A DNA stretch of 64,000 bases from Candidatus Thiodictyon syntrophicum (GCF_002813775.1 NZ_CP020370.1:3745501-3809500), one strand, 5' to 3'. Shown: positions 46,955 to 55,214, counted from the stretch's first letter. The notes: generated by a model not told the origin, from the sequence alone. Translations and numbers: made by a program.

Positions 46955-47540
46955 TCGGCGAAAACGGGTAACACAGTGGTAAAGTGGGGTAAAGAACGGA
47001 TGGGGTCACCATTTAGCTGACCCCGGTGCGGGCACGACCCAACTCCTCGTGCCCGGACACGTTTTTGATCATACCGCGAAGCGCCGCATTGTCACCGCAA
47101 ACGCGCCGTCAGTTCTCATTGCGCAAGTGACGGATAAACTCCGATCCGCACCAGTCACCCTTCTGGATCAAGGCGATGGGGCTGCTCCTCTGGGGAGTAG
47201 ACACCCGGCCCCTGGTTCTTACGAACCCCAGAAAATCGTCGGTGCCCTCCCCGGGTCCAAGTGGGCCGCGCAGGCCGGGGTGGGGGCGGGCCGGGTGCGC
47301 GGACCCCAAAAAGTCCGGCGCATCCGGCCCGCCCCCACCCCGGCCCAACCGCGGGTTCACAGAACTGTGGCTCGGCACCCGACAGGCGCCGTCCAACCTC
47401 TTCGTGGCTCGCGGGCAGGGGCGTTTCGGTCACAGGCAGTCCTCCGTGGCGTTGGCGGGGAGGCGTCGGTGTCCAATCAGATCTGGCGGCTTATGGCCAA
47501 CCCCGTGTCCTGGATCGCCGACGACTCCCTACGCATAAGT
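46955..47540. other. Non-coding region downstream of the IS110 transposase
   Basis: Nearly 590 bp lack a supportable gene. It begins with a REP-like motif (GGATGGGGTCACCATTTAGC near 46998), then small hairpins (CTGGTTC...GAACCCAG near 47211) and the large hairpin at 47273-47344. The strand antisense to the IS110 gene is open but not protein-like. It may contain the IS110 non-coding end and its guide RNA. Confidence 0.45.
47273..47344. repeat. Large near-perfect hairpin
   Basis: Arms of about 33 bases (47273-47304 and 47312-47344), rich in G and C, pair almost perfectly around the loop CCCAAAAA. The arm begins GGCCGGGGTGGGGGCGGGCC. It lies about 200 bp beyond the stop codon of the IS110 transposase. 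It could be a terminator or a structured part of an element-encoded RNA. Confidence 0.8.
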
Positions 47541-48557
47541 TTAGCCAAAGGCGCGACTGACCGCGAAGTCGGTGCCGTCGCGCAGGATGTAATAGCAGGC
47601 TCGCGCCAGCTTGTGCGCGACCGTCTTGATCGCGACGACGCCGTTGGTCTTGGCCCGCTTGCGCTGGTAGTAGCGCTTGACCGTGGCGTTGTAGCGCACC
47701 GCGAAGTTGGCCGCTTCCAGATAGGCCCATGCGAGGTACTTGTTGCCGCTCTTGGTATTGCCGTGACCCTTGCGCTTGCCGTTGGACAGGTGTTCGCTGC
47801 CGACGCAGCGGCAGTAGGAAGCGTAGTGGCCAACTTGGCTGAAGCGCGCCACCGGCCCGGTTTCCAGCATGATGGTCAACCCCAGCACGGTGCCGATCCC
47901 GTTGACAGTGAGCAGGTGCCGGTAGGCTGGACGCAGTTTGACCTGCGCCAGCGCCTCGCGCTCCAGCAGATCGATGGCCACGTCTTGAGCCCGCATCACC
48001 AGCAGGTTGCTCTGCACCGCCAGGGCTTGGTTGGGGTCAGGCAGCAAGCCACTCACCGCCTCCGGCGTGAGGCGCCTGACCTCATTGGCGCTCAGTGATT
48101 TGCCACGATTGCGCGCAAACAGGTTCTGCACCGCCAGCAGGTTCGCCGTATGCTGTTGCACCAGGCGCATGCGTCGCCGCAGCAGGTCGCGGACCGCGCG
48201 ATCTTCCTTGGGATAGATGTAGCCCTCGGGCAACAGTCCCAGGCGCAGCAACTTCGCCAGCCAGCGGGCGTCCGAATCGTCGTCGCTGTACTTGAGCCCA
48301 CTGTACTGCACGATGGCGGCCGTGTTGGCCAGGTGGACCCGGTAGCCGGCTTCCATCAGGGCATCGACAAGCCAGTACCAGTTGTAGGTGGACTCCACCA
48401 CCAGGCCTACGATGGCCTCACGGTAGGGCGCCAGGGCCGCCAAAACGCCCGCCGCCTCGTTGGCCAGGCGGGCGCGCAGCACCACCCGGTCTTCTTCGTC
48501 CAACAGGGCCACGACGTTGTTGTTTGAGTGCAGGTCGATTCCGCCGTAAAGTTTCAT
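47541..48557 (-). CDS. IS110-family transposase
   Basis: The 338-residue recombinase starts MKLYGGIDLHSNNNVVALLD at 48557, with a GGAGG-like stretch upstream (TCAGGAGGAGTCGACC). The RuvC-like DEDD domain is visible: D8 (GIDLHS), E in VVESTYNWYWLVDAL, and the acidic YSDDDSDARWLAKLL. The C-terminal Transposase_20 domain shows LTVNGIGTVLGLTIMLETG and GHGNTKSGNKYLAWAYLEAA, the latter including the serine region. These elements use a bridge RNA to choose targets and have no classical inverted repeats. The frame is intact. Confidence 0.93.
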   Translation of the reverse strand: MKLYGGIDLHSNNNVVALLDEEDRVVLRARLANEAAGVLAALAPYREAIVGLVVESTYNWYWLVDALMEAGYRVHLANTAAIVQYSGLKYSDDDSDARWLAKLLRLGLLPEGYIYPKEDRAVRDLLRRRMRLVQQHTANLLAVQNLFARNRGKSLSANEVRRLTPEAVSGLLPDPNQALAVQSNLLVMRAQDVAIDLLEREALAQVKLRPAYRHLLTVNGIGTVLGLTIMLETGPVARFSQVGHYASYCRCVGSEHLSNGKRKGHGNTKSGNKYLAWAYLEAANFAVRYNATVKRYYQRKRAKTNGVVAIKTVAHKLARACYYILRDGTDFAVSRAFG

Positions 48558-48641
48558 GGTCGACTCCTCCTGTCCGGTCTTCAGTTCGGGTTGATCCCTA
48601 CCTAAACTGTAGGCCAACGGGCGGGGTCGGCTAGATGATCA

Positions 48642-48660
48642 TCAGGTCTTGCAATCAAGC
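48642..48660 (+). repeat. REP-like motif upstream of the RAYT gene
   Basis: TCAGGTCTTGCAATCAAGC lies about 25-40 bases before the RAYT start and shares TCAGGTCTTG with the inverted repeats at 43403-43568. Confidence 0.6.
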
Positions 48661-48683
48661 AGTTCTGAGCTATGCCTGGGACC

Positions 48684-49640
48684 ATGTCCAGACCTCTGCG
48701 CATCGAGCTTGCCGCTGGACTCTACCACGTCACCTCACGCGGTGACCGGCGGGAGGCAATTTATAGCGACGATCAGGAGCACACCGATTGGCTCGGGGTG
48801 CTGGGCGAGGTGTGCAGTCGGTTCAACTGGCGCTGCCACGCCTGGTGCCAAATGACCAACCACTATCACATCGTCGTGGAGACTCCCGAGACGAATCTCT
48901 CCAAAGTGATGCGACAACTCAACGGCGTCTACACGCAGGCGAGCAATCACCGCCACGGGCTGGTGGGACACCTTTTTCAGGGGCGCTTCAAGGCCATTCT
49001 GGTCGAACGCGACGCCTACCTCGTGGAACTGGCGCGCTATGTGGTGCTCAACCCCGTGCGCGCCGCGATGGTTGCCCAGGCGGGCGACTGGCCGTGGAGC
49101 AGCTATCGGGCGATGGTTGGCGCGGAACCCGCGCCGGTGTGGCTGGAGATCGACTGGGTGCTCGGGCAGTTTGGCGAAAAGCGTGTTCAAGCCCAGGCCG
49201 GTTACGCTGCTTTCGTTGGCCAGGGAATCGGGCAGCCCGGCGTCTGGGACGGCCTGCGTCATCAGGTCTTTCTTCGCAGCGAGCGGTTTGTGGAACAACA
49301 CTGTGGTGCTGCGACGCCGGAGCGCCTGCGCGAAGTGCCACGCGCCCAGCGTCGGCCGCTGGCCAAGCCCCTGGCAGACTTCATGCACCGCTACCCCGAC
49401 CGGGGCGAGGCCATGGCTCGGGCCTTTCAGACCGGCGTCTTCTCTAGTTTCTCCGTCGCGCGCGTGGCGTCGCGCACCAACTCGGGCTCAGTGCCGCGCG
49501 CACGCCGGATAAACGCTTTTTCGTTAGAGCGCAACAACCGAGGTACCTGTGCAGTCATCATCCCTGATCTTTACCGCAACACTTTGTGTCCAATTGTTTC
49601 TCGCACCTCAAGCCATGTCCGAGGACACTCCGCCTATTAA
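48684..49640 (+). CDS. REP-associated tyrosine transposase (RAYT), C-terminus chimeric
   Basis: This Y1-type HUH single-strand transposase starts MSRPLRIELAAGLYHVTSRG. It has the metal-binding NHYHIVVETP motif and the catalytic-helix region HLFQGRFKAILVERDAYLVE. RAYTs process REP hairpins. The body to about residue 270 (ending near MARAFQTGVF) is normal, but the last 36 or so residues are encoded by the 342-bp LprI repeat in another frame (49532 onward), so the native C-terminus has been replaced. An ATG at 48672 is an alternative start. Confidence 0.88.
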   Translation: MSRPLRIELAAGLYHVTSRGDRREAIYSDDQEHTDWLGVLGEVCSRFNWRCHAWCQMTNHYHIVVETPETNLSKVMRQLNGVYTQASNHRHGLVGHLFQGRFKAILVERDAYLVELARYVVLNPVRAAMVAQAGDWPWSSYRAMVGAEPAPVWLEIDWVLGQFGEKRVQAQAGYAAFVGQGIGQPGVWDGLRHQVFLRSERFVEQHCGAATPERLREVPRAQRRPLAKPLADFMHRYPDRGEAMARAFQTGVFSSFSVARVASRTNSGSVPRARRINAFSLERNNRGTCAVIIPDLYRNTLCPIVSRTSSHVRGHSAY

Positions 49641-49873
49641 CTGCAAGTCTCAAAAGGCCACAACAGAGGTCAACTATTGCGCTGAAAAGGCCAATGAAAA
49701 AGCCGATCTTGAGCTTAATGCCTTATACAAAAAGCTTCGCGATAAGCTGAACCAAAATGACAGAGACGCGCTCGCCCAAATAGAGCGAAAGTGGGTCGCT
49801 TTACGTGACGAGATTTGTGATTTTGAAACTCAGCCCGCGGAAAACGGCACAGGGTGGTCAGGCTTTAATTCAG
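49532..49873 (+). repeat. 342-bp direct repeat, copy B
   Basis: This is the second copy of 43635-43976, about 98 percent identical by eye. It begins within the RAYT reading frame and ends exactly where the remaining toxin codons start (49874). Confidence 0.93.
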
Positions 49874-49878
49874 GATGA
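49549..49878 (+). pseudogene. Truncated second copy of the LprI-like gene
   Basis: The frame repeats the first 108 codons of the gene at 43652, including the GTG start and signal peptide, then ends after GWSGFNSG because the copied block stops. It lacks the C-terminal cysteine segment (DCLTRLTKNRL) of the full copy. It may still be expressed, but the fold is incomplete. A third product is created on the same DNA, since the RAYT frame reads through it. Confidence 0.85.
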
Positions 49879-49906
49879 CTTCTGGGCCGACGTTGACCGC
49901 TTCTGA
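49874..49906 (+). pseudogene. Last codons of a TumE-like toxin gene
   Basis: The ten codons after the repeat read DDFWADVDRF and a stop, followed by GGAG and the antitoxin ATG. This closing sequence is as expected for the toxin that normally precedes TumA-type antitoxins (DUF6516/TumE). Everything upstream has been replaced by the 342-bp repeat. The identification rests mainly on the neighbouring antitoxin. Confidence 0.45.
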
Positions 49907-49916
49907 GGAGACCGCC

Positions 49917-50264
49917 ATGACCACGCTGACCATTGATGTTGCTGACGTTAACACCGTGAAGGCGAGCATGAAGGCCGCGTTCCGCGGCGTGCCGCAGGGC
50001 TGCTCCTTCTCCTTCCCCAACGAAGCACAACTGCTGGCGACTCTGAACGCGAACCGCTGGGCTATCCTCAAGGCCTTGACCGGTGCCGGGCCGCTAGGCG
50101 TGCGCGAACTGGCGCGGCGCGTCGGCCGCGACGTGAAGGGCGTGCACACGGACGCCCAGGCGCTGGTCAACTGCGGGCTGATCGACAAGACCAACACGGG
50201 CAAGTTGAGCCTGCCGTATGACGAGGTGCGCCTGGAACTGATCGTCCGCGCGGCGGCGGCGTAG
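49917..50264 (+). CDS. TumA-like antitoxin with winged helix-turn-helix (toxin lost)
   Basis: The 115-residue protein starts MTTLTIDVADVNTVKASMKA with GGAG seven bases upstream. The C-terminal half is a MarR/ArsR-like winged helix: NRWAILKALTGAGPLGVREL, ARRVGRDVKGVHTDAQALVN, CGLIDK. This matches the HVO_A0114/TumA antitoxin type that represses its own operon and neutralises TumE. Only ten toxin codons remain upstream, so this is an orphan antitoxin. The promoter must now lie within the inserted repeat or further upstream. Confidence 0.72.
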   Translation: MTTLTIDVADVNTVKASMKAAFRGVPQGCSFSFPNEAQLLATLNANRWAILKALTGAGPLGVRELARRVGRDVKGVHTDAQALVNCGLIDKTNTGKLSLPYDEVRLELIVRAAAA

Positions 50265-50280
50265 GCTGCGGTTCATAGGC

Positions 50281-50775
50281 ATGAAACACTCTTGGCGAAG
50301 AATCGCCCGACTGCTCGCCCTCGGCCTGTTCGCCTTGGCAACCGCTGCTTGGGCCTACATGCTCCATGCCTCAAGTTGTGCAGGGGACATTAAAGGGGGG
50401 CACTGGGGCGACCCGGTATTGGCCCTGGAGATGGAATCGCAGGCCTTCGCATTTGGAATTGTGGCCTCCTGCATGCTGGGCGCGGTGCTTGCCCTGTCCC
50501 CGAAGCCACGCTCGGCTATCAGCCGCTCCCTGAGCTTCCTGGCAGCTACGGTCCTTTGCTTTATCGCCATTGTGGTTTCGGGGTTCTTCATCGATGGTCA
50601 AAGCGTTGCGTCATGCTCTCCATCCACATCTCGCAACGGAGACCCGCTGGTTAAAGTGGTGAATTCCGGGGACGGTGAATTCCGGGGACAGTATACTCAA
50701 CTCCCCAAGATACCAGGAAGCGATGCGGTCTCTTCATCCCCGAGAGCTGCGGTATCCAGGACCCAGGGTCGGTAG
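50281..50775 (+). CDS. Small membrane protein of unknown function, C-terminus in repeat sequence
   Basis: The 164-residue product has two or three hydrophobic segments (LLALGLFALATAAWAYMLHA; FAFGIVASCMLGAVLALSPK; FLAATVLCFIAIVVSGFFID). The last 40 or so residues are encoded by REP-like DNA (GGTGAATTCCGGGGACAGTA) and look random, so the gene is probably shortened. It begins 16 bp after the antitoxin gene. I do not recognise a family. Confidence 0.5.
   Translation: MKHSWRRIARLLALGLFALATAAWAYMLHASSCAGDIKGGHWGDPVLALEMESQAFAFGIVASCMLGAVLALSPKPRSAISRSLSFLAATVLCFIAIVVSGFFIDGQSVASCSPSTSRNGDPLVKVVNSGDGEFRGQYTQLPKIPGSDAVSSSPRAAVSRTQGR
50661..50700. repeat. REP-like repeat (GGTGAATTCCGGGGAC, tandem)
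   Basis: GTGAATTCCGGGGAC occurs twice in a row, the second copy continuing AGTATACTCAACTCCCC. Wording of this type accompanies RAYT genes elsewhere. It marks the right edge of the accessory patchwork. Confidence 0.6.
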
Positions 50776-50983
50776 TCCAGCAGCGCGGTCGCTTGAGTGG
50801 AAGCGGCATTTTCCGGGATGTTTGCTCGCTCCGGCCTGGTCCGCAACGGCTTTTCGCTCTTTTCGCCGCATCGCAACCGATTGTTTCTGCGATGCTTGCG
50901 GCTTAAGTCAGTGCTATTCGAGCCTGGCCCCTTGTCTGGACCCCTTATCTGGTCGGCAGACCATCCACCGAGAGGAAACGACG

Positions 50984-51409
50984 ATGAACTGGAAAGAACA
51001 ACTCGACAAAGCGGTTGCGGCTGTCAAAGAGGCCGCCACCAGCGAAAACGCACGGGAGATCGCCGGCAAGGCGCAAACGGCGGCCCTGGGTCTGATCGAG
51101 AAGGTCAAGACCGGAGCGCTCGACGCGGCGGATGCGTTCGTCGAGGCCAATCGCGATGCCTCGTCGCTGTCGGTACGCTTCCTGAACGCGGATCTCACCA
51201 TCCTTTCGCCGGCGGCGGGCATCTCGGTGACCAGGCCGGATGCGGCGACGCTCGTGGTCGACGACGGGTCGGGCAATGGTCTGGTCATCAACGCCGGGGC
51301 CGATCCCGCCTTTGTTGCCGAGACGATCGGCACGGTCGCCAAACTCAGCCACAACACCTTCGATCTGGGTCAGGAAGACGGCGTGAACGTCGTCGTCATC
51401 AAACTCTGA
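50984..51409 (+). CDS. Hypothetical protein with helical N-terminus
   Basis: The 141-residue protein starts MNWKEQLDKAVAAVKEAATS at 50984, behind GAGAGGAAACGACG. An amphipathic Ala/Lys-rich helix (about 1-60) is followed by a small beta-rich domain (VRFLNADLTILSPAAGISVT; LVVDDGSGNGLVINA) ending VNVVVIKL. No signal peptide is present. The family is unknown to me. Longer frames upstream are not protein-like. Confidence 0.6.
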   Translation: MNWKEQLDKAVAAVKEAATSENAREIAGKAQTAALGLIEKVKTGALDAADAFVEANRDASSLSVRFLNADLTILSPAAGISVTRPDAATLVVDDGSGNGLVINAGADPAFVAETIGTVAKLSHNTFDLGQEDGVNVVVIKL

Positions 51410-51536
51410 CCGGTGCGGGTCACGAGGCGCCTCGGCGCCTCGCTATCATGCGCGGCGTCGGGCTTGGTCTGCGACCGCCGTTCGGTTATGGTGCCGCGTC
51501 CCTTCCGCCCCGCCATCCGTCCCGGAGTATCCGCAT

Positions 51537-52943
51537 ATGCCCAAGGTGCCAAGCGCCTGGCTCGGCGCATTCGCCCTGCTGTCACTGTCACCCGCGACGG
51601 CACTGGCCGGCGACGCCGCACCGGCCCTCGATCTCACCGCCCACCCGGTCGGACTGGCGGCACTCCTGATCTTTATCCTGGCCTATGTGGCGGTGATGGC
51701 GGAGGAGTTCCTGCACCTGCGCAAGTCCAAGCCGGTGGTGCTCGCCGCCGGTCTGATCTGGGCCATGCTCGCCTATGTCTCAGCCCAACAGGGGGCGCCC
51801 CTGGCGGCGGAGCAGGCGGTGCGCCACGCCTTGCTGGACGTCGCCGGCCTGATCCTGTTCCTGCTGGTGGCGATGACCTATATCAACGCCCTGGCTGAGC
51901 GGCAGGTCTTCGAGGCCCTGCGCGCCTGGCTGATCCGCTTGGGCGTAGGCTTTCGCGCCCTGTTCTGGATGACCGGGGCCTTGGCCTTCATCATCTCCCC
52001 GATCGCCGACAATCTCACGACCGCGCTCCTGATGTGCGCCGTGGTAATGGCGGTGGGCGCCGGGAACCGCGCCTTCGTCATCTTGGCCTGTATCAATATC
52101 GTGGTGGCGGCCAATGCCGGCGGCGCCTTCAGCCCCTTCGGCGACATCACCACCCTGATGGTCTGGCAGAAGGGGATCATCGACTTCTTCGGGTTCTTCG
52201 TCCTGTTCGTGCCGGCCTTGGTGAACTGGCTCATTCCCGCGGCCCTGATGCACTTTGCGGTGCCCGATCTCAAGCCCGCGGCCGAGTCCGTCGCGGTACC
52301 GATGAAGCGCGGCGCCCGCCGCATCCTCGCCCTGTTCCTGCTCACCATCGCCACCGCCGTGGGCTTCCATCAGTTTCTGCACCTGCCGCCCGTCATCGGC
52401 ATGCTGACCGGCCTGGGTTATCTCCAGTTTTTCGGTTACTACCTGCGTATGACCCATGGCCGTTGGCAACATCGCAATGGCGACCGCGCCACCGTAGTCG
52501 GCGACATGACGCCCTTCGATGTCTTCAATCCGGTGGCGCGCGCCGAGTGGGATACCCTGCTGTTCTTCTATGGTGTGGTGATGTGTGTGGCCGGATTGGG
52601 CTATGTCGGCTATCTGTCACTGGCCTCGGAGGTCATGTATCTGCAATGGGGGCCAACCGCGGCCAATATCGGGGTCGGGCTGGTCTCGGCCGTGGTGGAC
52701 AACATCCCGGTGATGTTCGCGGTGCTCTCCATGAACCCGCAGATGGATCAGACCCAGTGGCTGCTGGTGACCCTGACCGCGGGGGTCGGCGGCTCACTCC
52801 TGTCCATCGGTTCCGCGGCCGGCGTCGGCCTGATGGGTCAGGCGCGCGGCATCTACACCTTTTTCGGGCACCTGAAGTGGACCCCGGCGATTGCGCTCGG
52901 ATATTTCGCCAGTATCTGGGTGCATCTGTTGATCAATGGCTAA
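51537..52943 (+). CDS. nhaD: Na+/H+ antiporter NhaD
   Basis: The 468-residue inner-membrane antiporter has a cleavable-looking leader (ALLSLSPATALAGDAA) and about 12 helices. Family motifs include VAVMAEEFLHLRKSKPVVLA, ISPIADNLTTALLMCAVVMA, NIVVAANAGGAFSPFGDITT and GLVSAVVDNIPVMFAVLSMN, where the buried Asp/Asn-Pro residues form the ion path. It exports Na+ or Li+ in exchange for protons at alkaline pH. It is a single gene; the (GTTGTC)n element copy 2 follows within a few bases of its stop. Confidence 0.94.
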   Translation: MPKVPSAWLGAFALLSLSPATALAGDAAPALDLTAHPVGLAALLIFILAYVAVMAEEFLHLRKSKPVVLAAGLIWAMLAYVSAQQGAPLAAEQAVRHALLDVAGLILFLLVAMTYINALAERQVFEALRAWLIRLGVGFRALFWMTGALAFIISPIADNLTTALLMCAVVMAVGAGNRAFVILACINIVVAANAGGAFSPFGDITTLMVWQKGIIDFFGFFVLFVPALVNWLIPAALMHFAVPDLKPAAESVAVPMKRGARRILALFLLTIATAVGFHQFLHLPPVIGMLTGLGYLQFFGYYLRMTHGRWQHRNGDRATVVGDMTPFDVFNPVARAEWDTLLFFYGVVMCVAGLGYVGYLSLASEVMYLQWGPTAANIGVGLVSAVVDNIPVMFAVLSMNPQMDQTQWLLVTLTAGVGGSLLSIGSAAGVGLMGQARGIYTFFGHLKWTPAIALGYFASIWVHLLING

Positions 52944-52947
52944 TAAC

Positions 52948-53074
52948 GAGTCAAGAACAAGCTAGACACAAACACAATCGTTGTCGTTGTCGTTGTCGTA
53001 ATCGGAGAAGCGATGCGATTTGAAGTGCGAGAAAATCCGGGGCGCCACGATAGCCTCGACAACGACAACGACAA
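52948..53074 (+). repeat. (GTTGTC)n-armed intergenic element, copy 2
   Basis: It begins with AACGAGTCAAGAACA just after nhaD, then four GTTGTC-type units (52979-53002), an interior starting GCGATGCGATTTGAAGTGCG, and the opposite arm of GACAAC units (53056-53074). The order and much of the sequence agree with copy 1 on the minus strand at 13401-13555. Confidence 0.82.
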
Positions 53075-53227
53075 GGCAATGACGCTGACGGCATTCTCCA
53101 ATGGACCTGTTTAACGTAGTCAGTGAGCCGTTCCTTAACGGCCGCGTTTCTATGGAAATGTCGGCAGGCTATGTCACAACGGTCACGGGATGGCAGTCTC
53201 CACCATATCTTCACTATTCAACGAACA

Positions 53228-53836
53228 ATGACATTTCACGACCTATTGCACCACGAGTGCGGAACCGGCTGGCAGCGCTGGAGTCTGTGGTGCGTCTGCA
53301 TCATGGCGCTGACGGTCTTGGGAGTCATCCAGACCGTCACGGAAGCGAATTTCGCCTTGGCCTCAGCCGCGCTGCTGCCGGTGCTCACGATTGCCTGGTT
53401 CTGCGAGCGCGAGGCGCAACGGTCGCGGCGCCACCGGCATTCCATGGCCGTCATTTTTCTCGATCTGGACCACTTCAAACAGCTCAACGACACCCAGGGA
53501 CACGGCACCGGCGACCTCGCCCTGCAGGAAACCGCCAAGGTGTTGCTGAGTCATTTGCGTTCGATCGACTGCGTCGCACGACTTGGCCGTGATGAATTCG
53601 CGATCCTGCTGCCCGCCGTCGGCTGGGATGTCGCATTGCAGACTGCATTCCAGGTCGCCGCCGTACTCAGGACGCGGCTCGCCCGGTTTCCACCCGTTAC
53701 CGCAAGCCTTGGTCAGGCGTGGTTCTCCGAAGCGGATCGCCCTTTTCCCGCCATGCTCAGGGCCGCGGAAGAATTGCTGTATCAAGCGAAGAAAACCGGC
53801 AGCGATACGGTACGTTCTCAACGCTTCGATACATGA
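53228..53836 (+). CDS. Membrane protein with degenerate GGDEF domain
   Basis: The 202-residue protein starts MTFHDLLHHECGTGWQRWSL. Two hydrophobic stretches (LWCVCIMALTVLGVIQTV; ASAALLPVLTIAWFCE) precede a GGDEF-like domain at about 75-195: AVIFLDLDHFKQLNDTQGHG is intact, but the active loop reads ARLGRDEFAI, with Arg for the second Gly. The closing ELLYQAKKTGSDTV is typical. Change at that Gly usually lowers or abolishes cyclic di-GMP synthesis, so this may be a GTP or effector sensor, or inactive. Confidence 0.82.
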   Translation: MTFHDLLHHECGTGWQRWSLWCVCIMALTVLGVIQTVTEANFALASAALLPVLTIAWFCEREAQRSRRHRHSMAVIFLDLDHFKQLNDTQGHGTGDLALQETAKVLLSHLRSIDCVARLGRDEFAILLPAVGWDVALQTAFQVAAVLRTRLARFPPVTASLGQAWFSEADRPFPAMLRAAEELLYQAKKTGSDTVRSQRFDT

Positions 53837-54060
53837 ATAGTCCTTGCGGGAGTGGCCTCCGTCCGCGATGCGGCGCCGCGGTAACCTGCGACCTTGGAGC
53901 GCGGCGGTGCTCGGGCTCGCTGACCTCAGGACGGCCGACCCCGGTCAGGGGTGCGCGCCCCAGAGGGCCGGCGCCGAGCGTTGGGCCGACGAGGCCCGGC
54001 CGCTCGGCGCGCCGCCCGCTACCCCCGGAGTCGCGACGCCCCCGTCATGACCCCCGGACC

Positions 54061-54753
54061 TCAGGCCGCGACCGCCGCGCGCCGACGCCGCAACCCCGCC
54101 ATGGCCAGCAGGCCGGGGATCGCGAGCGCGGCGGTGGCCGGGACCGGGGCGGCGGCCGGCTGGCCGTTCACGTCGGCCAGCAGCCCCGGTACTGGCTCGG
54201 GATCGCCCCCGTTGAGGCTGTACTGGGCGGTCACGCTGAAGGGGGTGATGTAGTTGATCTGGAAGTTGCCGGTGGTCCCCGTCATGCTGACCCGCCCGGT
54301 CGGGATATTGGCCAGTGAGACGTCCACCGACATGCCATCGACCGTGCCTGAGAAGCTCGCCATCTGCAGAATCATGTCGAAAGTCCCCCCGGCGGACGGG
54401 TCGGTACGGTCCGTGAACTGGACAACGAAGTTGTTGGTGCCGGTCAGGTTTGCGGTGCGCACGACAGGTCCGCCGCTAGTGTCGGACAGATAAGACAGGA
54501 AAGAGGCGCTGTAGCGGTAGACATCGTCAGTCGGAGTGGGGCCGGTGAAACCGCTGATCTGGAAACTTTGAGTGTAACCGAGGCCGGGCAGTGCCAACCA
54601 GGTACCGGGCGGAGTGGCCTGCAGGTCGACGATCTGACCCAGGAACGGGTCGGGGACGGGGCTGGGGAAGGCGTAGGCACCGGTCGAGACGGTGGCGAGT
54701 GCGAGCGCGGCGAGCGCGGCGCGGGCCGGGGTGGACAGGTAGGGGGTCAGCAT
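54061..54753 (-). CDS. Exported protein with PEP-CTERM-like anchor
   Basis: The product of about 230 residues has a signal peptide (AALAALALATVSTGAYAF), a beta-rich body (PGTWLALPGLGYTQSFQISG; TFDMILQMASFSGTVDGMSV) and a C-terminal tag with VPATAALAIPGLLAMAG, then RRRR. The tag resembles PEP-CTERM, but the motif is P-V-P-A-T and not V-P-E-P. Such proteins are sorted by exosortase. The gene has a strong sigma-54 type promoter about 210 bp upstream (54965-54979), in line with sigma-54 control known for many PEP-CTERM genes. Confidence 0.72.
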   Translation of the reverse strand: MLTPYLSTPARAALAALALATVSTGAYAFPSPVPDPFLGQIVDLQATPPGTWLALPGLGYTQSFQISGFTGPTPTDDVYRYSASFLSYLSDTSGGPVVRTANLTGTNNFVVQFTDRTDPSAGGTFDMILQMASFSGTVDGMSVDVSLANIPTGRVSMTGTTGNFQINYITPFSVTAQYSLNGGDPEPVPGLLADVNGQPAAAPVPATAALAIPGLLAMAGLRRRRAAVAA

Positions 54754-54964
54754 CAATATCTCCGCGTGCGTGTGTGACTGTCGGGGTTAACTTTACGTCT
54801 GGAACCTGTGGTCGTTCCCGCCGGGGCGGGTACCGCTGCTGATCCGCTCCGTGCGGGGCGCCGTAACGAGCGGGCGCCGGGGCCACGAGGGGACGCGATG
54901 CGGCAGTCCCCGGTGGCGGAACTTTGCAGTCTCGCTCCGTGACGGCAGCGCCACCAAGATAAAA

Positions 54965-54979
54965 GCAAAGTTCATGCCA
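54965..54979 (-). promoter_or_regulatory. Sigma-54 (RpoN) promoter
   Basis: On the minus strand TGGCATGAACTTTGC matches the -24/-12 consensus (TGGCAC-N5-TTGC type), with GG and GC separated by 10 bases as required. It points at the exported-protein gene at 54061-54753, leaving a leader of about 200 nt. The remaining sequence in 54757-55214 shows no gene. Confidence 0.65.
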
Positions 54980-55214
54980 AATATATTCAATCAGGAGTTC
55001 TACCCTTTTTTCACAGATAGTTAAGTGGTTCCTGACCGGTCGGCCGCGGTCCCCGGGCCGTCCTGCGGAGCACCGAAAACGCGAAAGTGTAAAAATTACT
55101 GACAAATGTAGCCATTTATCCGACGGTCGGGCGGGCGCCTCCCTGTGTCGGTGACCCGGTGTCGGTGATTCGGCCGGTCCGGGGGCGCATCGCCGACGCC
55201 CCCGGCCGCCGCCC

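Noticed and set aside
47049-48098. A 349-residue plus-strand frame
   Set aside because: It is mostly antisense to the IS110 transposase and has no ribosome-binding site or domain.
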